From: Chryseobacterium sp. Bi04
GTDB lineage: Bacteria; Bacteroidota; Bacteroidia; Flavobacteriales; Weeksellaceae
DNA: 64,000 nt
Direction of reading: 5' to 3'
NCBI RefSeq assembly: GCF_918698085.1
Contig: NZ_CAKKLP010000012.1
Span: 1-64,000, forward strand
The translations under genes were made by a program, and so were the position numbers. Positions 26,515 through 35,010 of this stretch are shown here, piece after piece. How positions within the stretch are numbered: position 1 is the first letter of the stretch; the number at the start of each line of letters is the position of its first letter. The notes under the pieces were generated by a model, which saw only the letters and a list, made by a program, of their open reading frames with translations, ran no database searches and had not been told where the DNA came from.

Positions 26515-27546
26515 ATGAAATTTTCATTTAAAAACGATTACTCTGAGGGATGTCATCCTAATATATTACAGACCCTTTTACAGTGTAATCTTGAACAGCA
26601 GGCTGGCTATGGAGAAGATGAGTACTCATTAAAAGCTAAAGAACTTATAAAAGAAAAAATAAAAAAAGCAGATTCAGAAGTTTATTTAGTTTCCGGTGGG
26701 ACGCAGGCTAATCTGATTGTTATTTCTTCCATTCTAAAACCTTATCAATGTGCTATATCTGCATCCAGCGGACACATTTTAAATAATGAAACCGGTGCTA
26801 TTGAAGCAACGGGGCACAAAATATTAAGCATTGAAACGGAGGATGGCAAACTAAGACCTTCAGATATTATTCCGGTGTTGGAGAACCATAAAAATGTACC
26901 CCATCAGGTCAAGCCCAAGCTGGTATACATTTCCAATTCTACAGAGCTTGGAACTATTTACCAGGCCAAAGAATTAGAGGAGCTTTCAGATTTTTGCAGA
27001 CAGAACGGCTTATACCTGTTTATGGATGGTGCAAGGCTGGGGCACGGGCTTACTTCGGAAATCAGCGACCTTACCCTGGAAAGGGTAGCGGAATTAACGG
27101 ATATCTTTTATCTTGGCGGCACTAAAAACGGTGCATTGATAGGCGAAGCTATTGTGATTAACACGATAAGCCTTCAGGAAGATTTTGCATTTAATATCAA
27201 GCAGAAGGGTGCTTTACTGGCAAAAGGAAGACTGTTAGGAATCCAGTTTTTAGAGCTGATGAAAGATGATTTATATTTTGATCTTGCAAAGCACGCCATT
27301 CAGCAGGCGATGAAAATCAAAAATGCTTTCCGCAGCAAGGGTGTTCATTTCCTTGCAGATACGTATACCAATCAGATTTTCCCTATTGTAAGCAATGAAC
27401 TTATAGAGGTACTGTCTGAAAGTTTTGATTTTTTTGTCTGGAAAAAAGTAGACGAAAAGTTCTCTGCAATCCGCCTTATTACTTCCTGGAATACAGGAGA
27501 TGATGCCGTCAACAGTTTCATAGAAATTATTAACAGGGAATTATAA
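26515..27546 (+). CDS. Threonine aldolase-like PLP enzyme (beta-eliminating lyase family)
   Basis: A 343-residue fold-type I PLP enzyme. The N-terminus FKNDYSEGCHPNILQTLLQC and GYGEDEYSLKAKELIKEKI match low-specificity threonine aldolases; YLVSGGTQANLIVISS, YLFMDGARLGHGL (PLP-binding Asp and Arg) and the cofactor Lys in FYLGGTKNGALIGEA (about 203) follow in correct order. Members cleave L-threonine or allo-threonine to glycine and acetaldehyde; exact stereospecificity is not readable. It stands alone with a bidirectional terminator behind it. Confidence 0.88.
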   Translation: MKFSFKNDYSEGCHPNILQTLLQCNLEQQAGYGEDEYSLKAKELIKEKIKKADSEVYLVSGGTQANLIVISSILKPYQCAISASSGHILNNETGAIEATGHKILSIETEDGKLRPSDIIPVLENHKNVPHQVKPKLVYISNSTELGTIYQAKELEELSDFCRQNGLYLFMDGARLGHGLTSEISDLTLERVAELTDIFYLGGTKNGALIGEAIVINTISLQEDFAFNIKQKGALLAKGRLLGIQFLELMKDDLYFDLAKHAIQQAMKIKNAFRSKGVHFLADTYTNQIFPIVSNELIEVLSESFDFFVWKKVDEKFSAIRLITSWNTGDDAVNSFIEIINREL

Positions 27547-27551
27547 ACATA

Positions 27552-27580
27552 AAAAACAGTCTATTTTTTAGACTGTTTTT
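27552..27580. terminator. Bidirectional terminator between convergent genes
   Basis: Perfect 12-bp stem AAAAACAGTCTA / TAGACTGTTTTT, loop of five T residues, A-run on the left and T-run on the right. It serves the aldolase gene and the lipoprotein gene pointing at it. Confidence 0.85.
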
Positions 27581-27600
27581 ATTTATATCAGAGGCCAGGT

Positions 27601-28101
27601 TTACTTTAGGCCTTTATTCACTGTTTCACAATCAGCAGTATTCAGTTTTTGTCCGTTCTGATAGCTGATTTTCTTTTCATCGGCATATTTTGAATGTCCA
27701 GCTTCTTCCTTATGATCACCAATTCCTTCTGTTAGCGTATTGTCTTTCTGAAGGAAGTAAATATCTCTTTTGCTTTTTTTGCCTTCAGAGGCAAATTCAT
27801 AAGTCAGTTTCAATGTATCCCCGGATTTAAAGCCTGTTACATCACCTTTTGAACTGTCTTTTTCACTGTTTTTATAAGATAATTTCCCAATGATTGTTCC
27901 TAAATTATCATCAATAGAAGCAAAAACACTGTCTTTTCCTGTTACACCAATATAGCAGAAAGATTTTGGACCTAAGGTGTCTATTACAGGTTCAGCTACC
28001 GCAATGGTATCTGCTTCTGCTTTCAGAGCCGGAGCTTCAGTTTTCTTATTACAGTTGATCAGAAATGCCGAAACAGCACTCAGTAATATTAATTTCTTCA
28101 T
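27601..28101 (-). CDS. Lipoprotein of unknown function
   Basis: A 166-residue lipoprotein with lipobox LINC (Cys17) after a short signal peptide. The mature part starts with a flexible Ala/Glu-rich linker, then a beta-rich domain with FCYIGVTGKDSVFASIDDN and GTIIGKLSYKNSEKDSSKGD. This resembles small Flavobacteriia proteins of unknown function, and I do not recognise a named family. Single gene. Confidence 0.65.
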   Translation of the reverse strand: MKKLILLSAVSAFLINCNKKTEAPALKAEADTIAVAEPVIDTLGPKSFCYIGVTGKDSVFASIDDNLGTIIGKLSYKNSEKDSSKGDVTGFKSGDTLKLTYEFASEGKKSKRDIYFLQKDNTLTEGIGDHKEEAGHSKYADEKKISYQNGQKLNTADCETVNKGLK

Positions 28102-28260
28102 ATCCTCAGTTGTTTAAATCAAATTTGAACTGCTAAATTAGTAATACTATTTATATATTAAAGAATATTATAGATAAATAAGAATATTTTTCAAAAGTTT
28201 AAAAAGATCACTGACTTGGGCACGGAAAATGATTCATAGTATATTATTTTTAAATTCATC

Positions 28261-29223
28261 ATGATGACAATGACCACAAGAATACTGGGATTAGGAATAG
28301 TATTGCTAGGATTACATTTTTTAATGGGACAAACGCCCCAAAACTATATTTATACTTCGTCGGGAGATCTGCAGAACATCGAGAAAATGATTATGCGAAA
28401 AGATATTGGAGGAGTGCAGATTGTCTATAACTGGAGAGCACTGGAAACATCAAAAGATGTTTATGATTTTTCTCGTATTGAAAAAGACTTAGCCTATTTG
28501 ACTTCTTTAGACAGAAAGCTTTTTATCCAGCTTCAGGATCGGTTCTTTGAACCTCAGGCAAGGTATGTTCCCGATTATATTTTAAATGAAAAGGTATATA
28601 CCGGTGGACTGGTTGCTCAATATGACAATCCGGGTGAGAATAAACCTGTAGGAAGTGGCTGGGTTACCCAGCAATGGAATCCCACAGTTCGGGAGAGGTA
28701 TCAGAAACTGATAGAAGCGTTGGCCAAAAAGTTTGACGGAAAGATCCAGGGCATTAACCTTCCGGAAACAGCCATCGATATTGATATGAAAAAAGATAAA
28801 ACAGGTTTCAGCTGCGACACCTACTTTCAGGCCGAGCTGGATAATCTAAAGTTTGCCAGAAATGCTTTTAAACAATCTTATGTATTACAGTATGTCAATT
28901 TCTTTCCATGTGAATGGGAAAACGATCATCAGTATATGTCCCGCTTATTTGATTTTGCTAATAAAAATAATATAGGATTGGGCGGTCCGGATATTGTTCC
29001 CAATAAAAATGCCCAGATGAAAAATTCTTACCCATTCTTTCATCAGTATAAAGGAAAATTACCATTGGTAGCCATGGCCGTTCAGGAACCCACCTTAACA
29101 TATAAAAATCCGAAAACAAAGAAACCTTTTACCAAAGAAGAATTTGTAAGCTATGCTCAGGATTTCCTGGGGGTTCATATTATATTCTGGAGTGTAGAAT
29201 CTCCATGGCTGAAAGATTTCTGA
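28261..29223 (+). CDS. Secreted TIM-barrel protein, glycoside hydrolase-like
   Basis: A 320-residue exported protein (signal peptide ending FLMGQT, about 1-25). The body reads like a beta/alpha barrel of the GH5/GH42 superfamily: GGVQIVYNWRALETSKDVYDF near the start, IQGINLPETAIDI with a Glu at the place of an acid/base residue, and LVAMAVQEPTL with a Glu where the nucleophile would be, then IIFWSVESPW at the end. No specific family or substrate is recognised, and activity is unproven. It is followed by the repeat-rich region. Confidence 0.6.
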   Translation: MMTMTTRILGLGIVLLGLHFLMGQTPQNYIYTSSGDLQNIEKMIMRKDIGGVQIVYNWRALETSKDVYDFSRIEKDLAYLTSLDRKLFIQLQDRFFEPQARYVPDYILNEKVYTGGLVAQYDNPGENKPVGSGWVTQQWNPTVRERYQKLIEALAKKFDGKIQGINLPETAIDIDMKKDKTGFSCDTYFQAELDNLKFARNAFKQSYVLQYVNFFPCEWENDHQYMSRLFDFANKNNIGLGGPDIVPNKNAQMKNSYPFFHQYKGKLPLVAMAVQEPTLTYKNPKTKKPFTKEEFVSYAQDFLGVHIIFWSVESPWLKDF

Positions 29224-29239
29224 ATTTATTGAAAAAAAG

Positions 29240-29975
29240 AGACCAGTAATTTATAATAAACTAAACGTTTTATTTGTCATCCCGGAGGATCTAACCCCTA
29301 GTAGGTTAGGATTTTCTTGTAACCACAAAAGTCACAAAAATTTTTAAACACTTAAGTTATTAAAGTTTCCAACTTTGCGTACTATTAAGTACACTAAAGT
29401 TTTGAAAAAATCTTTGATTTTTATCTAAAATGGTCTTACTTATGCATTATTCTTTTAAACTTACTAAAGAGTTCTAAAGTGTTTTAAGCATTTGCAATAT
29501 TGAGATTTATATAGAGTGATGTATAATAGTGTTCTGCTTGTCATTCCGGAGGAATCTAGCCCCTAGTAGGTTAGGATTTTCTTGTAACCACAAAAGTCAT
29601 AAAAGTTTTTAAACACTTAAGTTATTAAAGTTTCCAGCTTTGCGCATATAAAGTACACTAAAGTTTTAAGAAAATCTTTGATTTTTCATCTTAAGTAATC
29701 TTACTTATGCGCTATTATTTTAAACTTGCTAAAGTGCTCTAAAGTGCTCTAAAGTGCTCTAAAGTGTTTTAAATATTTGCAATATTGAGATTTATTTATA
29801 GTGGTGTATGATATGTTCTGGTTGTCATTCCGTAGGAACTCGACCGTAGTAGGTTTGGACTTTCTTGTAACCACAAAAGTCACAAAAGTTTTTAGACACT
29901 TAAGTTATTAAAGTTTCCAGTTTTGCGCATATAAAGTACACTAAAGTTGTGAAAAAATCAAAGATTTTTTCACTC
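29240..29975 (+). repeat. Repeat family A, three tandem copies
   Basis: Three head-to-tail units of a long non-coding repeat. The landmark TCTTGTAACCACAAAAGTCA occurs at 29315, 29580 and 29863, giving periods of 265 and 283 bp; the third unit breaks off in CAAAGATTTTTTCACTCTCA at about 29972. Each unit contains a short hairpin AAAATCTTTGATTTT, the element CTTAAGTTATTAAAGTTTCC and a T-rich ending. No open frame runs through the units. Another copy lies at 14.0 kb in reverse and a fragment at 63.7 kb. Confidence 0.85.
29731..29766 (+). repeat. 10-bp tandem repeat inside repeat A
   Basis: AAAGTGCTCT three times in a row plus a partial fourth copy. The other A units have a single copy at this place, so the array explains most of the 265 versus 283 bp period difference. 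Confidence 0.8.
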
Positions 29976-30052
29976 TCAAACTCTCAAACTCTCAAACCCT
30001 CAAACCCTCAAACCCTCAAACCCTCAAACCCTCCAACTCTTAAACTCTCTTA
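29973..30052 (+). repeat. Octanucleotide tandem repeat
   Basis: Ten consecutive 8-bp units: three CTCTCAAA, four CCCTCAAA, then three degenerate ones (CCCTCCAA, CTCTTAAA, CTCTCTTA). The last unit includes the stop codon of the DUF4256 gene. Confidence 0.85.
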
Positions 30053-30607
30053 CACCTTCATCATTCCCCTGAACCCTCTCGCTGCATAATAGGAATCTGC
30101 ACCATTATGATACATAAAAACGGTATTATAGCGTCTGTCACAGAAAATAGCTCCTCCAAGTTCTCTGATAGAAGCCGGTGTTTTTACCCAGCTTGAAGTT
30201 TTCTGATCAAATTTTCCGAGTTCCTGAAGTTGGCGGTATTGTTCTTCGGTTAAGAGCTCAATCCCCATTCCAGCAGCTGTATCAATGACATTGCTTTCCG
30301 GTTTGTTAGCTTTTCGGGAATCCCAGGCTTGATAATCATAGCAGAGGCTTCGGCGTTTTGGACTTTCCGGGGAGCAGTCGAAAAAGATATATTCGTCTGT
30401 TTTTTTGTTATAATCTACCACATCAGGTTCACCTTCTGTGGCTTCCATTTCGTTCAGTGACCAAAGTTTTTCAGGGTTGGCTTCCAGTTTTGACTGGATT
30501 TTTTCCCATTTTAAGTCTTTGTGGCGATTCATGTTTTTTTCAAAGCGGGTTTTCAGTGCTTTTAAAAGAGTTTCGCTTTGTTCGGGAGTTAATGTTTTCT
30601 TTTTCAT
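30050..30607 (-). CDS. DUF4256 domain protein
   Basis: A 185-residue cytoplasmic protein with no signal or membrane segment. The whole length fits DUF4256: LLKALKTRFEKNMNRHKDLKW at the N-terminus, MEATEGEPDVV, YIFFDCSPESPKRRSLCYDYQAWDSRK in the middle and ELGGAIFCDRRYNTVFMYHNGADSYYAARGFRG near the C-terminus (motifs given in order, not as one string). The family is widespread but of unknown function. The stop codon abuts an octanucleotide repeat. Upstream (30608 on) lies repeat family B. Confidence 0.85.
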   Translation of the reverse strand: MKKKTLTPEQSETLLKALKTRFEKNMNRHKDLKWEKIQSKLEANPEKLWSLNEMEATEGEPDVVDYNKKTDEYIFFDCSPESPKRRSLCYDYQAWDSRKANKPESNVIDTAAGMGIELLTEEQYRQLQELGKFDQKTSSWVKTPASIRELGGAIFCDRRYNTVFMYHNGADSYYAARGFRGMMKV

Positions 30608-31385
30608 GTTAAATTTTGTTTATGGATACTTTATTGGGAAGACTGTTTTGGGCTATTTCAAAGATATCAATTGTAATAAAAATACGGGTGTAGAAGTGAA
30701 AATTTTTTCTGTGATGGATTTTTTTGTTGGCTAACCGCAAGGACGCAAAATTATTATAAAAAATACTGCTTTAAGACGCAAGGATTTTATCTGCGATAAA
30801 ATTGAATGCTGCTGATCTAAATCTACAGTATTGTGTTTGGTTGTATTTGCTGAAAATCGTTGATTTTCTTGCGTCTTATAATAGCCTTTTTGTATTAATC
30901 TTTGCGTCTTTGCGTTTTTCCAACATCTAATAGTAAATAGTTGGTTACTCGCAAAGCCGCAAATTATTATAAAAAATACTGCTTTAAGACGCAAGGATTT
31001 TATCTGCGATAAAATTAAATGCTGTAGATCTAAATCTACAATATTGTATTTGCTGAAAATCTTTTGATTTTCTTGCGTCTTAAAAACCGTCTTGTTGTAT
31101 TAAATCTTTGCGTCTTTGCGTTTTTCCAACATCTAATAGTAAATAGTTGGTTAATCGCAAGGACGCAAAATTATTATAAAAAAATACTGCTTTAAGATGC
31201 AAAGATTTTATCTATGATAAAATTGAATGCTGCTTCATTATTGTATTTGATAAAAACTTGCTGAAAATCCTTGATTTTCTTGCGTCTTAAAAACTTTCTT
31301 GTTGTATTAAATCTTTGCGCCTTTGCGTTTCCAACCCATTATCCAACCCGTTATAATAGGATAATTGTATGGCATCTTTATCGTT
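30608..31385. other. Gene-free stretch dominated by repeat family B
   Basis: About 780 bp. The first 120 bp hold the DUF4256 gene 5' region; the rest (about 30733-31345) is three tandem repeat B units. A short open frame through the repeats on the minus strand is a by-product of the repeat sequence and is not called as a gene. Confidence 0.7.
30733..31345 (+). repeat. Repeat family B, three tandem units with internal dyads
   Basis: The landmark TTATTATAAAAAATACTGCT occurs at 30751, 30964 and 31171 (the last with one extra A), periods 213 and 207 bp. Each unit opens with CGCAAGGACGCAAA and closes with TTTGCGTCTTTGCG, which are complementary, and inside has TAAGACGCAAGGATTTTA paired with GATTTTCTTGCGTCTTA. 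Each unit can therefore fold into one long imperfect hairpin about 200 nt long. Joints read CCAACATCTAATAGTAAATA. Confidence 0.85.
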
Positions 31386-31790
31386 TTATTCATGATTGGT
31401 AAAAGAAATTTTTCTATTGGCAGGTCTGAAATACCAGGAAATAAGGACTAAAACTAATAATAGTACAGCCGGAAGTGTTCTGGCTGCGGGATCTCCTACA
31501 ATAAGATGGGAGATAACTGCCCCTGACATCACAAAGAAAAACCCGGCATAGGCCCATTCTTTCAGTAATAAACGCTTTGGAATAAGGATGGTGATAACGC
31601 CTAAAATTTTCCAGACTCCTATGATGGTCATCAGGTAAGCGGGGTAGCCCAAATTGGTGAAGTTGGCGAGTTCATCTTTGTTTTTCATAAGCTGGACAAT
31701 AGCTGTAGAAACCATTCCCAGGGCCATCCAAAGGGTAAATATCCAATAGATGATTTTTGTTCTTTTTTCTGATCGGTTTGATGTTTCCAT
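31386..31790 (-). CDS. DoxX family membrane protein
   Basis: A 134-residue protein with four predicted membrane helices (about 13-33, 48-68, 75-95, 102-122) and the DoxX-like sequence YPAYLMTIIGVWKILGVITI and KEWAYAGFFFVMSGAVISH. DoxX-like proteins are small quinol-associated membrane proteins of poorly defined role. It is last in a minus-strand operon after YdeI-, SRPBCC- and ArsR-type genes, a set often found together in Flavobacteriia. Confidence 0.8.
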   Translation of the reverse strand: METSNRSEKRTKIIYWIFTLWMALGMVSTAIVQLMKNKDELANFTNLGYPAYLMTIIGVWKILGVITILIPKRLLLKEWAYAGFFFVMSGAVISHLIVGDPAARTLPAVLLLVLVLISWYFRPANRKISFTNHE

Positions 31791-31808
31791 ATTGATTAAG
31801 TTTTGTGA

Positions 31809-32387
31809 TTAGTCGTTAAGTCCTTTTCCGTCCAGGATTTGAGGAATGCATTTCTCAATTCTTGCGTCCCTGGTTTTGGATTGTTTGGCAGAGGAGAAGT
31901 GGAGTAGGTAGGCCCGTTGTCTTCCCTGTGTTAATCCTTCGAACGCCTCCTTTAATGCCAGATTTTCATCTAATCTTTGTTGAAATTCCTCAACCATTTC
32001 GAAGTCCTTGGTTTTCTTCATTTCAACCTTAGCCCCGGATTCTTCAATTTCTACAGCTTCAAACATATAGGCCCGAAGTTCTTTTTCAAGATCATTGATC
32101 TGTAGAATATCTGTAAAACGGATTTGCCTTGCCGCCTGTACATTTTCAGATTGCTGAATTAAAATCTGGTTAGGATCTTTCATCAATGCTCCTTTAAAAA
32201 AGAGTAGGGCACAATATTCTTTAAAACCGTGAATTAAGAAAATGTTCTTTCCTTCATAGGTATAACAGGGACAGCCCCATTTTAGATCTTCTACAAGCTC
32301 GGTACTTAAGGCAATTGTTCTTAGCTTCTCAAATTCTTTTTGCCATTGCCCGGCATTTTCAAAGAAAAAATTAACTTTTGGATTCAT
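31809..32387 (-). CDS. YdeI/OmpD-associated family protein (DUF1801 plus OmdA)
   Basis: A 192-residue cytoplasmic protein in two parts. The N-terminal 110 residues (VEDLKWGCPCYTYEGKNIFL, GFKEYCALLFFKGALMKDP) are a DUF1801-type fold; the C-terminal 60 (LKEAFEGLTQGRQRAYLLHF, KTRDARIEKCIPQILDGKG) are the OmdA part seen in YdeI proteins. Function unknown; some members are linked to stress. It is 18 bp upstream of the DoxX gene. Confidence 0.85.
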   Translation of the reverse strand: MNPKVNFFFENAGQWQKEFEKLRTIALSTELVEDLKWGCPCYTYEGKNIFLIHGFKEYCALLFFKGALMKDPNQILIQQSENVQAARQIRFTDILQINDLEKELRAYMFEAVEIEESGAKVEMKKTKDFEMVEEFQQRLDENLALKEAFEGLTQGRQRAYLLHFSSAKQSKTRDARIEKCIPQILDGKGLND

Positions 32388-32547
32388 GTATTTTGGGTTT
32401 GAGGGTTCTGGAGTTCTAGGGTAAGAGCGTGTGAAGTTTAAAGTGTAATGTTCAAGGTTGTTGTTCTTTCTCTCATCGTTGACGATTCACTTGCAAAACA
32501 AAATTTCCTATTGGCATTCACAATGTAAACTATGGTATTCATGTCTC

Positions 32548-33018
32548 TCATCTCTTCGTCTCTCTAAATATTTCCTGTAAACGATTATGTGCCATATTAA
32601 TTCCCTGAGCGAATGGCATTTTCAGGTGCTGATCTCTGAAGTCTACGGATTTATAAATGGTTTGGATGGTGATTTTGCTGGTGGTATCGGTTAATTTTTC
32701 AAATTCTAAAAATTCAATCTGAGCCGGAAAAGGTGTATTCTCCATTTGAAAAGTTCTCGTAATTTTCTCATTCTGAACAATATCATGAATAGCTCCATTA
32801 GCACTGAACACTACATCTCCCTGAGGGTTTAAGGTTTCAAAGCGGTAACTTCCGTGTGGCCTATTTTCAAACTTGGTCACTTTTGTGCCCATCCATTGTT
32901 CGAAAAGTTCAGCTTCTGTATAGGCTTTGAAGAGCAATTCTACAGGAAGATCAAATTCTCTGATGATAAAGATTTCCTGTTTGCCATCTTCTGCGTGGAT
33001 TTTTGTTTTAAGTTCCAT
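32548..33018 (-). CDS. SRPBCC/AHSA1-family protein
   Basis: A 156-residue helix-grip protein. The AHSA1 pattern is visible as EFDLPVELLFKAYTEAELFEQWM (about 21-43) and PHGSYRFETLNPQGDVVFSANGAIHDI, ending with a long C-terminal helix. Such proteins bind hydrophobic ligands or act as Hsp90 activators; in ArsR-linked operons their role is unclear. A heptanucleotide repeat sits immediately 5' of the ATG (33025-33066). Confidence 0.85.
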   Translation of the reverse strand: MELKTKIHAEDGKQEIFIIREFDLPVELLFKAYTEAELFEQWMGTKVTKFENRPHGSYRFETLNPQGDVVFSANGAIHDIVQNEKITRTFQMENTPFPAQIEFLEFEKLTDTTSKITIQTIYKSVDFRDQHLKMPFAQGINMAHNRLQEIFRETKR

Positions 33019-33024
33019 GATTTT

Positions 33025-33066
33025 AAGAGTTGAGAGTTAAGAGTTAAGAGTTAAGAGTTAAGAGTT
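33025..33066 (+). repeat. Heptanucleotide tandem repeat before the SRPBCC gene
   Basis: Six units close to AAGAGTT (one reads GAGAGTT) directly upstream of the SRPBCC start at 33018. The array lies in the untranslated leader between the ArsR gene stop and the SRPBCC ATG. Confidence 0.8.
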
Positions 33067-33210
33067 TTAGAGAGTGGGAGAGTATTAGGTTTTAGAGTAT
33101 GAATTCCGGAAGGGATAATATCAGGCTCAGAGTTTGATGTTTATCCCAACTGCAACAGTCTGTTATCTGACATCTAACATCTTATAACCAAATACCCCAA
33201 ATCTCCCGTC

Positions 33211-33552
33211 TCATATCTCCCTGTCTCTTATCTCATTCTTCTGGTAAGCCTTCATCACATCTTCCAGTTTATTGAATTTCTCATCCCACATTTTGCGGAA
33301 GGGTTCTATAAAATCGGCTATTTCTTTCATTTTATTTGGATTAAGGTGATACGTAATTTCCCGGCCGTTTTGTTCAGATCTCAATAGTTCACATTCTGTA
33401 AGGATCTGGATATGCTTTGAAACAGTAGGCCTTGCTGTATCAAAGTTAGCCGCTATTGCTCCGGCTGTCATCGATTGAGCCGCTACCAACATCAATATAG
33501 ATCTTCTGGTAGGATCTGCGATCGCCTGAAATACATCTCTTCTTAAATTCAT
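33211..33552 (-). CDS. ArsR-family winged-helix regulator
   Basis: A 113-residue repressor with the ArsR fold: RRDVFQAIADPTRRSILMLV, then MTAGAIAANFDTARPTVSKHIQIL (recognition helix) and the wing GREITYHLNP. The metal-binding Cys motif ELCVCDL of arsenic sensors is missing, so it is of the non-metal type commonly paired with SRPBCC genes. It is first in the ArsR-SRPBCC-YdeI-DoxX set and probably controls it. Confidence 0.88.
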   Translation of the reverse strand: MNLRRDVFQAIADPTRRSILMLVAAQSMTAGAIAANFDTARPTVSKHIQILTECELLRSEQNGREITYHLNPNKMKEIADFIEPFRKMWDEKFNKLEDVMKAYQKNEIRDREI

Positions 33553-33684
33553 TGTGTAGTTATTTGACTACAAATATATGTGTAGTTATTTAGCTACGCA
33601 AGTTTTTTGTGAGAAATTGTTGATTTTTAATGAAAAACCTTATGAACTAAACTATAGAAGGGGCGAAATATTAGAAAATACAAC

Positions 33685-34554
33685 TCACTCATACCCATGA
33701 GCTTTTCTATGATATTGTAAATTTGAGGGCTTAATTTTGTGATTTTTATGAATAAATAATATTCCATTTTCATGCCCTATCAATTCATAATTATCTAATA
33801 TAGAAAAGGTTCCTTTATCGAACATAACATGGTGGTTAGGACATAGACAAAGGATATTGTCAATACTATCTTCTCCATCATGGGGCATTCCAAGTGGTTT
33901 TATATGGGCTCCTTCTGCATAATGACCAGATTTTGTTGGGATACTAATATTACAAATTTGGCATTTAAAATCGTATAATTTTTTTATTTCCACAGCTATT
34001 TTCGTATCACGCACTATTCTGAGTATTACGGTTTCTTTCCTTATTTTTTGCTGTTTAGAGTTAAATTCTTGAAATAGATTATCTGTAAGTTGAGAACCGG
34101 AATATCTTAGTAGAAATCTACAAACTTTAAAACCACTTTTTCCAATTTCTTCCCACGCATCTACAACACTATATAATCCGGCATATTTGTAACCTTCTTT
34201 AGGTGAATAAAGTGATTTATGTTTTTCTCCTCTTATAACTCGAACAGCTAGTCCTTGGTCCATACTTACTAACAAGGCCGCATTGCTTCTGTTGCTCCAA
34301 GATTGATCTTCTATTTGTTTCTTTGTATTAGAATCATTGCCGCCAGCGCCTGTATAAATGATTTCATTTCCATTATCAACATCATCTTCATAGCCTCCTG
34401 AAAGGATTATTACGGAAGCACCTTCTTTTATATTGCCATCAATACCAGCTTGCAAGGTTCTATGAAGATTACTATCCATGATTTCTTGACGGTTTTTAAA
34501 TAAATGTCCTTCTTGAAATCCTTCTATCTCTCCAAATATAATTGGTTTGCTCAT
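33685..34554 (-). CDS. SRA(YDG)-HNH modification-dependent restriction endonuclease
   Basis: A 289-residue cytoplasmic protein in two domains. Residues about 1-165 form an SRA/YDG domain (FGEIEGFQEGHLFKNRQEI, SGGYEDDVDNGNEIIYTGAG, WSNRSNAALLVSM, VRVIRGEKH, YKYAGLYSVVDAWEE), which in eukaryotes and bacteria flips out 5-methylcytosine or hydroxymethylcytosine. Residues about 200-265 are an HNH nuclease with CQIC, EGAHIKPLG and CLCPNHHVMFDKGTF. The pair is a known type IV restriction architecture (TagI-like) that cuts modified foreign DNA. No methyltransferase is adjacent, as expected for type IV. It lies beside repeats at 34.7-35.0 kb. Confidence 0.88.
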   Translation of the reverse strand: MSKPIIFGEIEGFQEGHLFKNRQEIMDSNLHRTLQAGIDGNIKEGASVIILSGGYEDDVDNGNEIIYTGAGGNDSNTKKQIEDQSWSNRSNAALLVSMDQGLAVRVIRGEKHKSLYSPKEGYKYAGLYSVVDAWEEIGKSGFKVCRFLLRYSGSQLTDNLFQEFNSKQQKIRKETVILRIVRDTKIAVEIKKLYDFKCQICNISIPTKSGHYAEGAHIKPLGMPHDGEDSIDNILCLCPNHHVMFDKGTFSILDNYELIGHENGILFIHKNHKIKPSNLQYHRKAHGYE

Positions 34555-34689
34555 TGAATTAATTTATGAAAAATTTTAATGACAAATATAATTTTTAAAT
34601 GGAAATTATTTGAAAATAAGATTTTATATATGTGGTTATTATTGAAAATGAAGATTAGTGTTTATTTTATTCTTACGCGTTTTATGAAT

Positions 34690-34771
34690 GCAAAGTTTTA
34701 TGATGGTGCTGTATATTTTTTAGGGAGTTAAGGGTGAGCAAGTGAACTTGCCGATGAAGGTGAGTGGATAG
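34690..34771 (+). repeat. Repeat C, first copy
   Basis: About 82 bp matching 34922-35006 with a few differences: GCAAAGTTTTATGATGGTGC, TGTATATTTTT, AAGGGTG, GTGAACTTGCC, GATGAAGGTGAGTGGATAG. Confidence 0.8.
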
Positions 34772-34826
34772 GTTTTTGGTTTTTATGGTGAGAGAAATAA
34801 ACTCTTTCGCTTGTTTCTTTTTATAA

Positions 34827-34900
34827 TTTCCCGCAAATTTTGGAGATTGCACAGATAAGTAAAAGATAAAATCTGCGAAATCTGTGTGATCTGCGGGAGA
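34827..34900. repeat. Imperfect dyad between the repeat C copies
   Basis: CCCGCAAATTT...GATTGCACAGAT on the left pairs with ATCTGTGTGATCTGCGGG on the right, an imperfect inverted repeat of about 25 bp per arm around a short A-rich centre. Confidence 0.6.
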
Positions 34901-34921
34901 TTTATATCTTTTTAGGTTAAA

Positions 34922-35006
34922 CGCAAAGTTTTATGATGGTGCTGTATATTTTTAGTGAACTAAGGGTGGGGAGGTGAACTTGCCTGATGAAGGTGAGTGG
35001 ATAGAT
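34922..35006 (+). repeat. Repeat C, second copy
   Basis: About 85 bp in the same orientation as the copy at 34690-34771, 232 bp further on. Confidence 0.8.
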
Positions 35007-35010
35007 AAGT

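Larger units (their letters stand above)
29224..30049. other. Gene-free stretch made of repeats
   Basis: More than 800 bp without a gene, fully accounted for by repeat family A, a 10-bp tandem repeat inside unit 2 and an octanucleotide repeat at its end. No tRNA or coding frame seen. Confidence 0.7.

Noticed and set aside
30731..30994. 87-residue open frame inside repeat B
   Set aside because: The frame spans a repeat boundary and its sequence repeats only because the DNA does; no start site.
29240..31345. Possible CRISPR array
   Set aside because: Units are 200-280 bp, contiguous and without unique spacers, and no cas genes are near.
33211..33552. Arsenic-sensing ArsR
   Set aside because: The Cys-x-Cys metal motif is missing and no arsenic genes are adjacent.
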